From assembly GCF_001280125.1 (NCBI RefSeq), contig NZ_LGEG01000260.1, positions 1-45,378 on the forward strand: 45,378 nucleotides of DNA, in the 5' to 3' direction. Shown piece by piece: positions 1 through 6,339 of this stretch. Position 1 is the first letter of the stretch. Each line of letters begins with the position of its first letter. Both the position numbers and the translations under genes were made by a program. The notes under the pieces were generated by a model. The model searched no databases. It was not told where the DNA came from and saw nothing but the letters and a program-made list of their open reading frames with translations. The DNA comes from Streptomyces sp. NRRL F-6492. Its GTDB lineage: Bacteria; Actinomycetota; Actinomycetes; Streptomycetales; Streptomycetaceae.

Positions 1-200
1 GGTTCCCGTCCGGGCGGGCAGGGTTCGATCTCGCTGCCGTCGACGGGGTTGACGGTGAGGAGGAGCTCGCCGGAGACGACCTGGACGACGCGGGCACGCG
101 CGGGCGTGGACGCGGGTGCGGGCACGGCGCGGCCCTGGCGGGCCTCCTCGCCCTCGGTGTCGTGACCGTACTCCTCCGACCCAGGGTTGATCGGGTCCAT
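1..200 (-). CDS. hypothetical protein, N-terminal fragment
   Basis: Only the first 66 or so codons are inside the window; the gene runs off the left edge. Translation begins MDPINPGSEEYGHDTEGEEA and is acidic and low in complexity, then becomes Ala/Pro/Arg-rich and ends in a more ordered stretch (VVSGELLLTVNPVDGSEIE). The ATG at 200 has AAGGA about six bases upstream, which decides the start. I do not recognise a domain in this piece. It lies downstream of the STAS gene on the same strand, with a 220-base gap, so it may have its own promoter. Confidence 0.6.
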   Translation of the reverse strand, partial: MDPINPGSEEYGHDTEGEEARQGRAVPAPASTPARARVVQVVSGELLLTVNPVDGSEIEPCPPGRE

Positions 201-329
201 GGTCCTTGCCCCCAAGAAGCGGTGTGCGGGCCCGCCGGGTGGGTCGCGTCCCTGTGCGGACGGCCAAAGTGCGGGCGACCGAACCCTAGACCGTGGCCGG
301 GCGGCCGGGAACAGTCGGGGTGCTCCCGA

Positions 330-347
330 GACCAAGACGTCACGGTC
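330..347. repeat. short inverted repeat upstream of the leftmost gene
   Basis: CAAGAC, six bases, GTCTTG: a perfect 6-bp inverted repeat in the gap between the STAS gene and the leftmost minus-strand gene. It could be an operator or chance; the rest of the 201-420 gap is GC-rich with no gene. Confidence 0.3.
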
Positions 348-420
348 TTGTGAGGATTGGGCGCGACCGACTGGTTCGCACCCGCCGGTCCGCACCGGTG
401 GTCCCCCCCGGGGGCGGGGC

Positions 421-744
421 TCAGACCCGGGGCAGCGACTCCAGGGCGAGGCCGCCCTCGATGGCGAGGATGCGGTGCAGCCGGGTGGCGACGAGGAGGC
501 GCTGCATCTGGGGCGGCACCCCGCGCAGGACCAGGCGCCGGCCGCAGCGGCCGGCCCTCCGGTGGGCGCCCATGATGACGCCGAGCCCGGTGGCGTCCCA
601 GGAGTCGAGCCCTGTCAGGTCGAGCACCAGGTCGCCGACTCCGTCGTCGACGGCCGAGTGGAGGACCGTACGGGCGTCCGCCGCGCTGCGGACGTCGAGG
701 CGGCCCCCGACGACCAGCTCGACGTGGTCGCCCCTGATGTGCAT
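421..744 (-). CDS. STAS-domain anti-sigma factor antagonist-like protein
   Basis: A 107-residue protein made of a single STAS domain, the fold of SpoIIAA/RsbV anti-anti-sigma factors that bind and sequester anti-sigma kinases in the cytoplasm. The core motif LDLTGLDSWDATGLGVIM (about residues 41-58) matches the family signature; Thr52 sits where SpoIIAA carries the phosphorylated Ser. Start choice: the frame stays open upstream to 792, but the ATG at 744 has GGGGAG at the right distance and begins directly at the domain (MHIRGDHVELVVGGRLD). The partner anti-sigma factor is not in the window. Function as a regulator is inferred from the family. Confidence 0.82.
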   Translation of the reverse strand: MHIRGDHVELVVGGRLDVRSAADARTVLHSAVDDGVGDLVLDLTGLDSWDATGLGVIMGAHRRAGRCGRRLVLRGVPPQMQRLLVATRLHRILAIEGGLALESLPRV

Positions 745-835
745 ATGCGCTCCCCGAGAGTGCTCCGTCTTCGCAACAACTGACTGCCGCACCGGCAGAA
801 GCGTTGCGCCTTGTCAGCGATCCGGTACCGAAATT

Positions 836-859
836 CACCCCACGGAGTGAGGTGGGGTG
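836..859 (-). terminator. putative terminator of the 3-hydroxyacyl-CoA dehydrogenase gene
   Basis: Perfect 8-bp arms CACCCCAC and GTGGGGTG around an 8-base loop, about 75 bases after the dehydrogenase stop codon and before the STAS gene. There is no clear T tract, as is usual for Streptomyces terminators. Confidence 0.5.
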
Positions 860-933
860 GGCGGGCCGGGAACGGTGCTCGTTCCGCGGGCCCGCGTGTC
901 CGTACGGGCGGGGCCCCGACAGCCCCGGTCCGC

Positions 934-1782
934 TCAGTACGTGTAGTAGCCCTGCCCGCTCTTGCGGCCGATGTCACCCGCGTCCACCATCCGGCGCATC
1001 AGCTCCGGCGGCGCGAACTTCTCGTCCTGGGACTCGGTGTAGATGTTGCCGGCCGCGTTCACCAGGATGTCGATGCCGGTGAGGTCGGCGGTGGCGAGCG
1101 GGCCCATGGCGTGGCCGAAGCCGAGCTTGCAGGCGGTGTCGATGTCCTCGGCGGTGGCGACGCCCGACTCCTGGAGCTTGGCGGCCTCGACGACGAGGGC
1201 GGCGATGAGCCGGGTGGTGACGAAGCCGGCGACGTCGCGGTTGACGACGATGCAGGTCTTGCCGACGGACTCGGCGAACTCGCGGGCGGTGGCGAGGGTG
1301 GCGTCGCTGGTCTTGTAGCCGCGCACCAGCTCGCAGAGCTGCATCATCGGGACCGGGGAGAAGAAGTGCGTGCCGACGACGGCCTCGGGGCGTCCGGTCA
1401 CCGCGGCGATCTTGGTGATCGGGATCGCGGAGGTGTTGGAGGCGAGGACGGCGCCGTCCTTGGCGACCTTGTCGAGCGAGCGGAAGATCTCGTGCTTGAC
1501 GTCGAGGTCCTCGAAGACGGCCTCGACGATCACGTCGGCGTCCGCGACGGCTTCGAGCTCGGTGGTGGCGGTGATCCGCCCGAGCGCGGCCTCCGCGTCG
1601 GCGGCGTCCAGCTTCCCCTTGGCGACGAAGCGGTCGTACGACGCCTTGACGCCGTCGGTGCCGCGGGTCAGGGCGGCGTCGGTGACGTCACGCAGGACGA
1701 CGTCCCAGCCCGCCTGTGCCGAGACCTGCGCGATCCCGGACCCCATGAGTCCGGCCCCGATGACGGCGAGCTTCCTGGCCAC
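934..1782 (-). CDS. 3-hydroxyacyl-CoA (3-hydroxybutyryl-CoA) dehydrogenase
   Basis: A 282-residue cytoplasmic enzyme that oxidises 3-hydroxyacyl-CoA with NAD(P), or runs in reverse during acetoacetyl-CoA reduction. The N-terminal Rossmann motif is GAGLMGSGIAQ (residues 9-19). Further family blocks are NTSAIPIT and the catalytic-His region GTHFFSPVPMM, then EVV-type helices and a C-terminal 3HCDH domain ending SGQGYYTY. Length is normal for the short bacterial form. The frame is open to 1800, but GTG at 1782 has GGAGGGG about eight bases upstream and starts at the Rossmann strand, so I prefer it. It is monocistronic, with its own hairpin downstream and an inverted repeat upstream (1831-1862). 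Confidence 0.9.
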   Translation of the reverse strand: MARKLAVIGAGLMGSGIAQVSAQAGWDVVLRDVTDAALTRGTDGVKASYDRFVAKGKLDAADAEAALGRITATTELEAVADADVIVEAVFEDLDVKHEIFRSLDKVAKDGAVLASNTSAIPITKIAAVTGRPEAVVGTHFFSPVPMMQLCELVRGYKTSDATLATAREFAESVGKTCIVVNRDVAGFVTTRLIAALVVEAAKLQESGVATAEDIDTACKLGFGHAMGPLATADLTGIDILVNAAGNIYTESQDEKFAPPELMRRMVDAGDIGRKSGQGYYTY

Positions 1783-2314
1783 GATGTTCCACCCCTCCAC
1801 GCCTGTTCACTTCTGGCTCTCCGGCGGAGATTAGCGGTCCGGGGCCGCCATGTGACCGCTAAGTAATGCGCGTCACGCCCTCTTTGACGGACGTCACACT
1901 CGCGACAGGCGGCGGGCGGCGATCAAAATTCCGCAGAGGGAAGGGAGCACGCCCCGCCGAACTGGCGACGCGTATGCGAAGACCTCCGGTCACTCGGTGC
2001 GGGGCGACACGTGCGGTCGATCGAAGAGCGCTCAGGAGCGGCAGCACATCCCACCACCGGGGCGCCCGTGGGGAGGAACCTCCCGAAGGCAGACCGTCAC
2101 ACACCACTGACCAGGTCCGGGGTGATGGCGGTCGCGCACGCGCCCCGGCCCGCAACCTCACACCCGGCGAGCGCGGCTCCGCGCCCGTGGGATGTCGAAG
2201 GTGACGAACGATCGAAGAACCGCGCCCCGGCCACATGGAGTGTGCCGAATGTCCGATCGGCGTCCGAATGCGCTTCATCGCGTCCCGCAGGACGTCTTGC
2301 CGGCCCGGTCGCGC
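1783..2314. other. gene-free stretch with dehydrogenase promoter region
   Basis: No convincing gene in about 530 bases. Frames on both strands are Arg/Pro-rich, lack ribosome binding sites and show no codon-position bias. The left end (1783-1880) carries the dehydrogenase leader and the inverted repeat at 1831-1862. The rest (1880-2314) is unassigned and is less GC-rich in patches, bordering the accessory patch. Confidence 0.6.
1831..1862 (-). promoter_or_regulatory. putative operator upstream of 3-hydroxyacyl-CoA dehydrogenase
   Basis: Perfect 9-bp arms TTAGCGGTC (1831-1839) and GACCGCTAA (1854-1862) are separated by 14 bases, giving half-site centres about 23 bp apart, or two helical turns. 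It lies 50-80 bases upstream of the GTG start, where a repressor would overlap the promoter. The regulator is not known to me; a TetR-type fatty-acid or acyl-CoA regulator is a guess only. Confidence 0.5.
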
Positions 2315-2353
2315 GAGGGCCCGCCCACCGTTGTGCACGGCGGACGGGCCCTC
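2315..2353 (-). terminator. strong hairpin terminator of the toxin-antitoxin pair
   Basis: Arms of 15 bases (GAGGGCCCGCCCACC and GGCGGACGGGCCCTC) pair with two mismatches around a 9-base loop. The hairpin begins seven bases after the toxin stop codon on the minus strand. It closes the antitoxin-toxin transcript. Confidence 0.65.
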
Positions 2354-2359
2354 CGTCCC

Positions 2360-2677
2360 TCAGGCCGGACCGGGATCGAAGATCTCGTGTCCACCGACCC
2401 GTCGCCAGATGACGTGCGGCTCACCCGCGCGGATTTCATCCGCGTACTGCCAGGTCGCACGCCCGTCGGGCGCCCAGGTCATCTCCATGACAGGACGCGC
2501 GCCTGCAGGAAGGGGCACTCCCTGGACGGGCTTGACCCGGAGGCCGGGCCGAAACCGCCCGCTGGCCACATCCGGTACGAACTTGTCCCGGACTGCCTCC
2601 TGAAACCGCGCCTTCTCCTCCGGAAGGAGCTTCTTGAAGTCGCGGTCGAAGCGAGCGGTCGTTTCGAAAGTCGGCAA
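2360..2677 (-). CDS. RelE/ParE-like toxin partner (putative)
   Basis: A small basic protein of 105 residues starting MPTFETTARFDRDFKKLLPE, with a helical N-terminus followed by strands: RVKPVQGVP, VMEMTWAPDGRATWQY, and the C-terminal HVIWRRVGGHEIF. This layout (two helices, then a beta sheet ending in a basic strand) resembles RelE/ParE mRNA-interferase or gyrase-poison folds, but I see no diagnostic catalytic set, so the family call is inference. Start: TTG at 2677 has GGGAGG five bases upstream, and the frame overlaps the antitoxin further up. The coding region lies immediately after the antitoxin stop (23 bases apart), typical of translationally coupled type II modules. Confidence 0.6.
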   Translation of the reverse strand: MPTFETTARFDRDFKKLLPEEKARFQEAVRDKFVPDVASGRFRPGLRVKPVQGVPLPAGARPVMEMTWAPDGRATWQYADEIRAGEPHVIWRRVGGHEIFDPGPA

Positions 2678-2699
2678 TAGGGCCTCCCAGAGCTCGGGG

Positions 2700-2993
2700 T
2701 CAGTTCTCCTTGCCGAGGTGCGCGAACATCTCATCCACGTCCTCGTGACGGGTCGTACGACCGGCCGCGACATCCTCGCTCGCTTCCCGCTCGCCCGCCT
2801 GCCACCGCTCCGTCCAGAACCACGCCTGGTCGGTGCGGATCTTCCTCAGTCCGTGGACCTCGACAACGCCGGTGTCGCTGATCTCGAACTCAAGCTCGTC
2901 ACCTGGGGAGACTCCCAGCGCCTCGCGAACCCCCGCAGGCAACGTCAGCTGCCCCTTGTCGCGCACGCTGGCGTGAAATGTGGCCGCAGCCAT
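2700..2993 (-). CDS. AbrB/MazE/SpoVT-family antitoxin-like DNA-binding protein
   Basis: 97 residues. Residues 5-50 form a swapped-hairpin AbrB domain: ASVRDKGQLTLPAGVREALG, then SPGDELEFEI, the classic KGQ(I/L)T(L/I)P signature. The C-terminal half (about 51-97) is acidic and helical (GEREASEDVAAGRTTRHEDVDE), as expected for the part of an antitoxin that wraps its toxin. ATG at 2993 has GGGAGG six bases upstream. As the promoter-proximal gene of a two-gene unit it likely represses its own promoter in 3000-3120. It could also be a free-standing AbrB regulator, but the adjoining small basic gene argues for a toxin-antitoxin pair. Confidence 0.75.
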   Translation of the reverse strand: MAAATFHASVRDKGQLTLPAGVREALGVSPGDELEFEISDTGVVEVHGLRKIRTDQAWFWTERWQAGEREASEDVAAGRTTRHEDVDEMFAHLGKEN

Positions 2994-3128
2994 GGGTGAC
3001 CTCCCTCGTACTTCCCGTGCCTTCTACGCCTTCCAGACTACTCAGAGCTTCAAGAAAATGCGACTCTCCGAGCTTCCGACTTTCTTACACTCCACCATCG
3101 ATTGAGGGGCACCCCGGCGCTCCCGCGC

Positions 3129-4775
3129 TCAGGTCAGGGTGTTGGGCAGATGGGGGCCGAGGTAGCCGACGTACACTAGGCCGGACCGGGGGCCGTCCTC
3201 GTAGAAGTGCAGTCGGGGTGCGACGGTGTTGCCCGAACCGATCTTCAGGTGCGCCTGCATGAAAACCACGCTGTCCGGGTGCACCTCCTTCGGTACCGGC
3301 AGCATCCGCTTCCGCGACAGCTTCTCGTCACGGGCGACGGCATCCGACTCGCGCATCGCCACCTTCGCCGCCGGGAACGGATGGCTCCGGGATCGCTCTC
3401 CCTTGCACCAGCTGAGGAAGTCACCGCCCGCACTCTCTTCGGCCGACGCCTCAGCGAAGTGGTTGAGGGCAAGGAGCCCGTCCCAGGCCACGTAGAGCCA
3501 GTTGTCCACGGACTGGCTGTCGAGATCGCGGGTGACCTTCACCTTGCCGGTGAACCGGAGGAAAGGAAGTTCGTCGAATCGGTGGAGGAGGTCGGCGAAC
3601 GTCTCGGGATAGGCGATGCCCGGCGCCTCGGGGACGGCGTATGCGGCTTCGTACTGCCCTGCATCGGCCAACCTGTCCTGAAGGAAACGGACCTGCCTCT
3701 GGACAGACTGGAACTGGTCGTACAGCTCCTCGTGCTCGCCCCTGAGCTGGTCCCTCGCGAGGTCGGCCGTACCGAGGGCGGCGTTGAGATCGCTGATCTT
3801 CTTCGCCTGCACCGCCTCGGTCACCTCGGCCTCGTCGAGCATCGTCTGCAGTGTCGAGTTCTCGCCCTTCAGCTTCTCGACGTCCGAGCCGTGCGTCTGC
3901 GGGCGCGGCCGGGTGCGCAGAACGGGGAGGGACTCCAGCGCGTCCGGCAACGGCTGGCGCAGAGCCTGCTGCTGGGGAAGTGCTGCAAGGATCTTCGCCG
4001 CCCGGTGGACGCCTGCCTCGATCGTCCTGCGGGACATCACGGGGTGTCGTTGCGCATCGGGTTTCCAGGCGGGATCCATGCCCGGAAGGTACGTACGGAT
4101 GCCGCCGCCGAATACGGGGTGGAACTCCAGAGCGTCGTTAAAGGCGATCAGGGCCTCGGGCGCGAGGACGTACAGCGTGGCGAGGCCGGGAAGGAACTTG
4201 AACGCCTGTTCCACGGTCGTCTCGGCCCAGCTGTCCGCATCCGTGTTGTGGGGCACACTGGCGACGACGACCGGCAGCCGCCGCTCGGTGTCGCACAGTT
4301 CCTCGATGACCTCCGGCACATCCTCCGGCTCGATGAACGTCGACTTGGCCCTCACCTCCGCAAGGCCGTCCCGGGCGTCGATCGCTTCCAGGAGGAGGCG
4401 TGCGATGCCGGGCGTGTTCGCGGCCATGGGGAACTTCCCCGGCACGGAAGGGCGGTTCTCGATGTCGACCTGGATCCAGGTGCGGCGCTGGTCGTCCCGC
4501 GGATCGGCCCGGACGACGAGGGTGGACTGCCAGGTCCCGATCTCCGGCGTCGGTGTCTCACGCATCCGCCAACGCGTGTAAGCGCCGTACCGACCGGAGG
4601 AAGACTCCTGGTCCAGGGTCACATGGGGCGCGATGTCGTTGCGGCCCTCCGCGAGCGCCGACGTGTCGTAGCGCTTCCCCTCAAGCCAGGTGTACAGCTG
4701 ACGCTCGGCATGGGCGGACGTGGTGACGAAATCCTGCCGGGTCGATATCACCATGCGGTAACCGCGAGGCTCCAT
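3129..4775 (-). CDS. uncharacterised three-part coiled-coil protein, possible conflict or defence protein
   Basis: A 548-residue soluble protein with no signal peptide or membrane segment. Residues 1-285 form a globular N-terminal part with blocks such as LPVVVASVPHNTDADSW, FLPGLATLYVLAPEAL and GGGIRTYLPGMDPAW. Residues about 298-372 are a heptad-like coiled coil (KLKGENSTLQTMLDEAEV onward). Residues about 376-548 are a C-terminal domain ending FMQAHLKIGSGNTVAPRLHF then VYVGYLGPHL. I recognise the C-terminal motif (MQAH.KI...PR.HFY.D...G.VYVGY.G.HL) as recurring in actinobacterial accessory proteins but cannot give it a function. The frame runs open to 5024, but the ATG at 4775 has AAAGGA upstream and the extension is Arg/Ser-rich. 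Codon use is more relaxed than in neighbouring core genes, hinting at transfer. A perfect inverted repeat sits just before the start. Confidence 0.75.
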   Translation of the reverse strand: MEPRGYRMVISTRQDFVTTSAHAERQLYTWLEGKRYDTSALAEGRNDIAPHVTLDQESSSGRYGAYTRWRMRETPTPEIGTWQSTLVVRADPRDDQRRTWIQVDIENRPSVPGKFPMAANTPGIARLLLEAIDARDGLAEVRAKSTFIEPEDVPEVIEELCDTERRLPVVVASVPHNTDADSWAETTVEQAFKFLPGLATLYVLAPEALIAFNDALEFHPVFGGGIRTYLPGMDPAWKPDAQRHPVMSRRTIEAGVHRAAKILAALPQQQALRQPLPDALESLPVLRTRPRPQTHGSDVEKLKGENSTLQTMLDEAEVTEAVQAKKISDLNAALGTADLARDQLRGEHEELYDQFQSVQRQVRFLQDRLADAGQYEAAYAVPEAPGIAYPETFADLLHRFDELPFLRFTGKVKVTRDLDSQSVDNWLYVAWDGLLALNHFAEASAEESAGGDFLSWCKGERSRSHPFPAAKVAMRESDAVARDEKLSRKRMLPVPKEVHPDSVVFMQAHLKIGSGNTVAPRLHFYEDGPRSGLVYVGYLGPHLPNTLT

Positions 4776-4791
4776 GGATGATCCTTTCGAA

Positions 4792-4817
4792 GTGGCCGAT
4801 CGACGCTGATCGGCCAC
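4792..4817 (-). promoter_or_regulatory. perfect 10-bp inverted repeat in the leader of the coiled-coil gene
   Basis: GTGGCCGATC, six bases, GATCGGCCAC, ending 17 bases upstream of the ATG at 4775. It is either an operator or a 5' leader hairpin close to the ribosome binding site. The rest of 4776-5053 has no gene I can support. Confidence 0.5.
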
Positions 4818-5053
4818 CTGGACGGTGCTGAACTGACCTGTGGATCGCGACGGCGCACGCGATCCGCTCCACCTGGGACGGGAAGACCACCGGCCTCGAC
4901 GCGGCTGGGTAGCTGGGTGCGCACGAGCGTAGTGAGTTTCTTGCGCCCAGGGCCGTGCCTTCGACAAGAACGACACAATGCGGCCGGACCGTCCCCGACC
5001 GCTCTCGACCGTGACGGTCGGCACACGCGTGTTCCGGAGCGCGGGCGGCTGAC

Positions 5054-5066
5054 TACGCTGGCGCCA
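5054..5066 (+). promoter_or_regulatory. -10 box of a probable leaderless transcript (cobalamin adenosyltransferase)
   Basis: TACGCT at 5054-5059 is followed by six bases and then the ATG at 5066. No Shine-Dalgarno sequence precedes the ATG, so transcription probably starts at or next to the start codon. Confidence 0.55.
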
Positions 5067-5638
5067 TGGTCAATCTGACGCGCATCTACACCCGTACCGG
5101 CGACAAGGGCACCACGGCGCTCGGCGACATGAGCCGGACCGCCAAGACGGATCTGCGGATCTCGGCCTACGCCGACGCCAACGAGGCGAACGCCGTGATC
5201 GGTACGGCGATCGCCCTCGGGCAGCTCGACGAGGAGGTCGTGAAGGTCCTGGTCCGCGTCCAGAACGACCTCTTCGACGTCGGCGCGGACCTCTCCACCC
5301 CGGTCGTGGAGGACCCGGCGTACCCGCCGCTGCGGGTCGAGCAGTCCTACGTCGACAAGCTGGAGGCCGACTGCGACCGCTTCCTGGCGGAGCTGGAGAA
5401 GCTGCGCTCCTTCATCCTGCCGGGCGGCACGCCCGGGGCGGCGCTGCTGCACCAGGCGTGCACGGTGGTCCGGCGGGCGGAGCGCTCCACCTGGGCGGCC
5501 CTGGAGGCGCACGGCGAGACGATGAACGCGCTGACCGCCACGTACCTCAACCGGCTCTCAGACCTGCTCTTCATCCTTGCGCGCACGGCCAACAAGGAGG
5601 TCGGGGACGTCCTGTGGGTGCCGGGCGGGGACCGCTGA
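5066..5638 (+). CDS. pduO: cob(I)yrinic acid a,c-diamide adenosyltransferase, PduO type
   Basis: 190 residues, the usual length for the single-domain PduO-type ATP:corrinoid adenosyltransferase, which transfers the 5'-deoxyadenosyl group of ATP to cob(I)alamin to make coenzyme B12. The ATP-binding N-terminal motif is TRIYTRTGDKGTTALGDMSR, followed by the helical-bundle blocks ADANEANAVIGTAIA, RVQNDLFDVGADL and FILPGGTPGAALLHQA, then VVRRAERS and YLNRLSDLLFILARTAN. All are strong family signatures. The start codon has no ribosome binding site but a -10 box seven bases away. Its 3' end overlaps the convergent membrane-protein gene by 81 bases. Confidence 0.93.
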   Translation: MVNLTRIYTRTGDKGTTALGDMSRTAKTDLRISAYADANEANAVIGTAIALGQLDEEVVKVLVRVQNDLFDVGADLSTPVVEDPAYPPLRVEQSYVDKLEADCDRFLAELEKLRSFILPGGTPGAALLHQACTVVRRAERSTWAALEAHGETMNALTATYLNRLSDLLFILARTANKEVGDVLWVPGGDR

Positions 5639-6202
5639 GGCCTGCTCGGGGGCCTTCTCCGGAGCCTTCCCGGGCGCTTTCTTCGGCCAGATCGCGTAGC
5701 TGAGCGCGATCAGGCCGTGGATGCCGGCCGCCCGCCAGGCGACGAGGATCCAGCTCCGCAGGCCGTCGGTGTTCCCGTCGTCGCCGACGTACCGGGCCGC
5801 CAGGAGCAGCAGGCCCGAGGCGACGGCGGCGGCGGTCACCGAACCGAGCCAGACCGCGCCCTCGTGGCGGGCGCGGGCCATGCCGTACCGCGGGGGCTTC
5901 ACGGGCGGCGGGGCGCCGCCGAAGCGGTGGGCGGCGTGGCCGTCGAGCCACTTCACGGTGCGGTGGCCGTGGCCGACGGTGTAGCCGATGTACAGGGCGG
6001 CGAGGCCGTGCTTCCAGCTGGGGTCGGCGCCGTTCTTGAGGTCGATCGCGGTGACGACGAGGAGCAGGACCTCCAGGAGCGGCTCGCACAGGAGCAGGGC
6101 CAGGCCCGTCCGGGGCATCTTCAGCAGGTAGCGGACGGCGAGGCCGGCGGCCAGCAGGACCCAGAAGCCGACCTCGCAGACGACGATCAGCGTGACGATC
6201 AC
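5558..6202 (-). CDS. conserved multi-spanning membrane protein
   Basis: 214 residues with about five hydrophobic segments: roughly 1-24, 34-53, 64-78, 115-137 and 151-172. A central loop is rich in Pro/Arg/His, and the cytoplasmic tail is Lys/Ala/Glu/Pro-rich (KKAPGKAPEKAPEQAS). GTG at 6202 has AAGGGGA upstream. It is convergent with, and overlaps, the adenosyltransferase gene, and divergent from the two-component system, sharing a 137-base promoter region with a perfect inverted repeat. No enzymatic motif is seen and I do not recognise a named family. A histidine-containing stretch (VGHGHRTVKW, HAAHRF) could hint at metal binding but is not diagnostic. Confidence 0.75.
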   Translation of the reverse strand: MIVTLIVVCEVGFWVLLAAGLAVRYLLKMPRTGLALLLCEPLLEVLLLVVTAIDLKNGADPSWKHGLAALYIGYTVGHGHRTVKWLDGHAAHRFGGAPPPVKPPRYGMARARHEGAVWLGSVTAAAVASGLLLLAARYVGDDGNTDGLRSWILVAWRAAGIHGLIALSYAIWPKKAPGKAPEKAPEQASAVPARHPQDVPDLLVGRARKDEEQV

Positions 6203-6249
6203 GAGGGTTCCCCTTTCGGTTCCCCCTCAGCGTCCCGCCGGTCCGGGCC

Positions 6250-6276
6250 GGTTTCGTCGTCGCGGGTGACGAAACC
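6250..6276. promoter_or_regulatory. putative operator between membrane protein and sensor kinase
   Basis: GGTTTCGTC and GACGAAACC form perfect 9-bp arms separated by nine bases, lying in the divergent promoter region. The symmetry and position fit autoregulation by the adjacent NarL-type response regulator, which is inference. Confidence 0.45.
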
Positions 6277-6339
6277 CGTCTACATCCTTCGACGGAGGGG
6301 CGGATCGGCCCGGACGAGGAGGCCCGGGCGGGTGCGGCC

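Noticed and set aside
1866..2412. Overlapping small frames on both strands in the gap left of the toxin gene
   Set aside because: Arg/Pro-rich, no binding sites, no codon-position bias, and contradicted by the terminator at 2315-2353.
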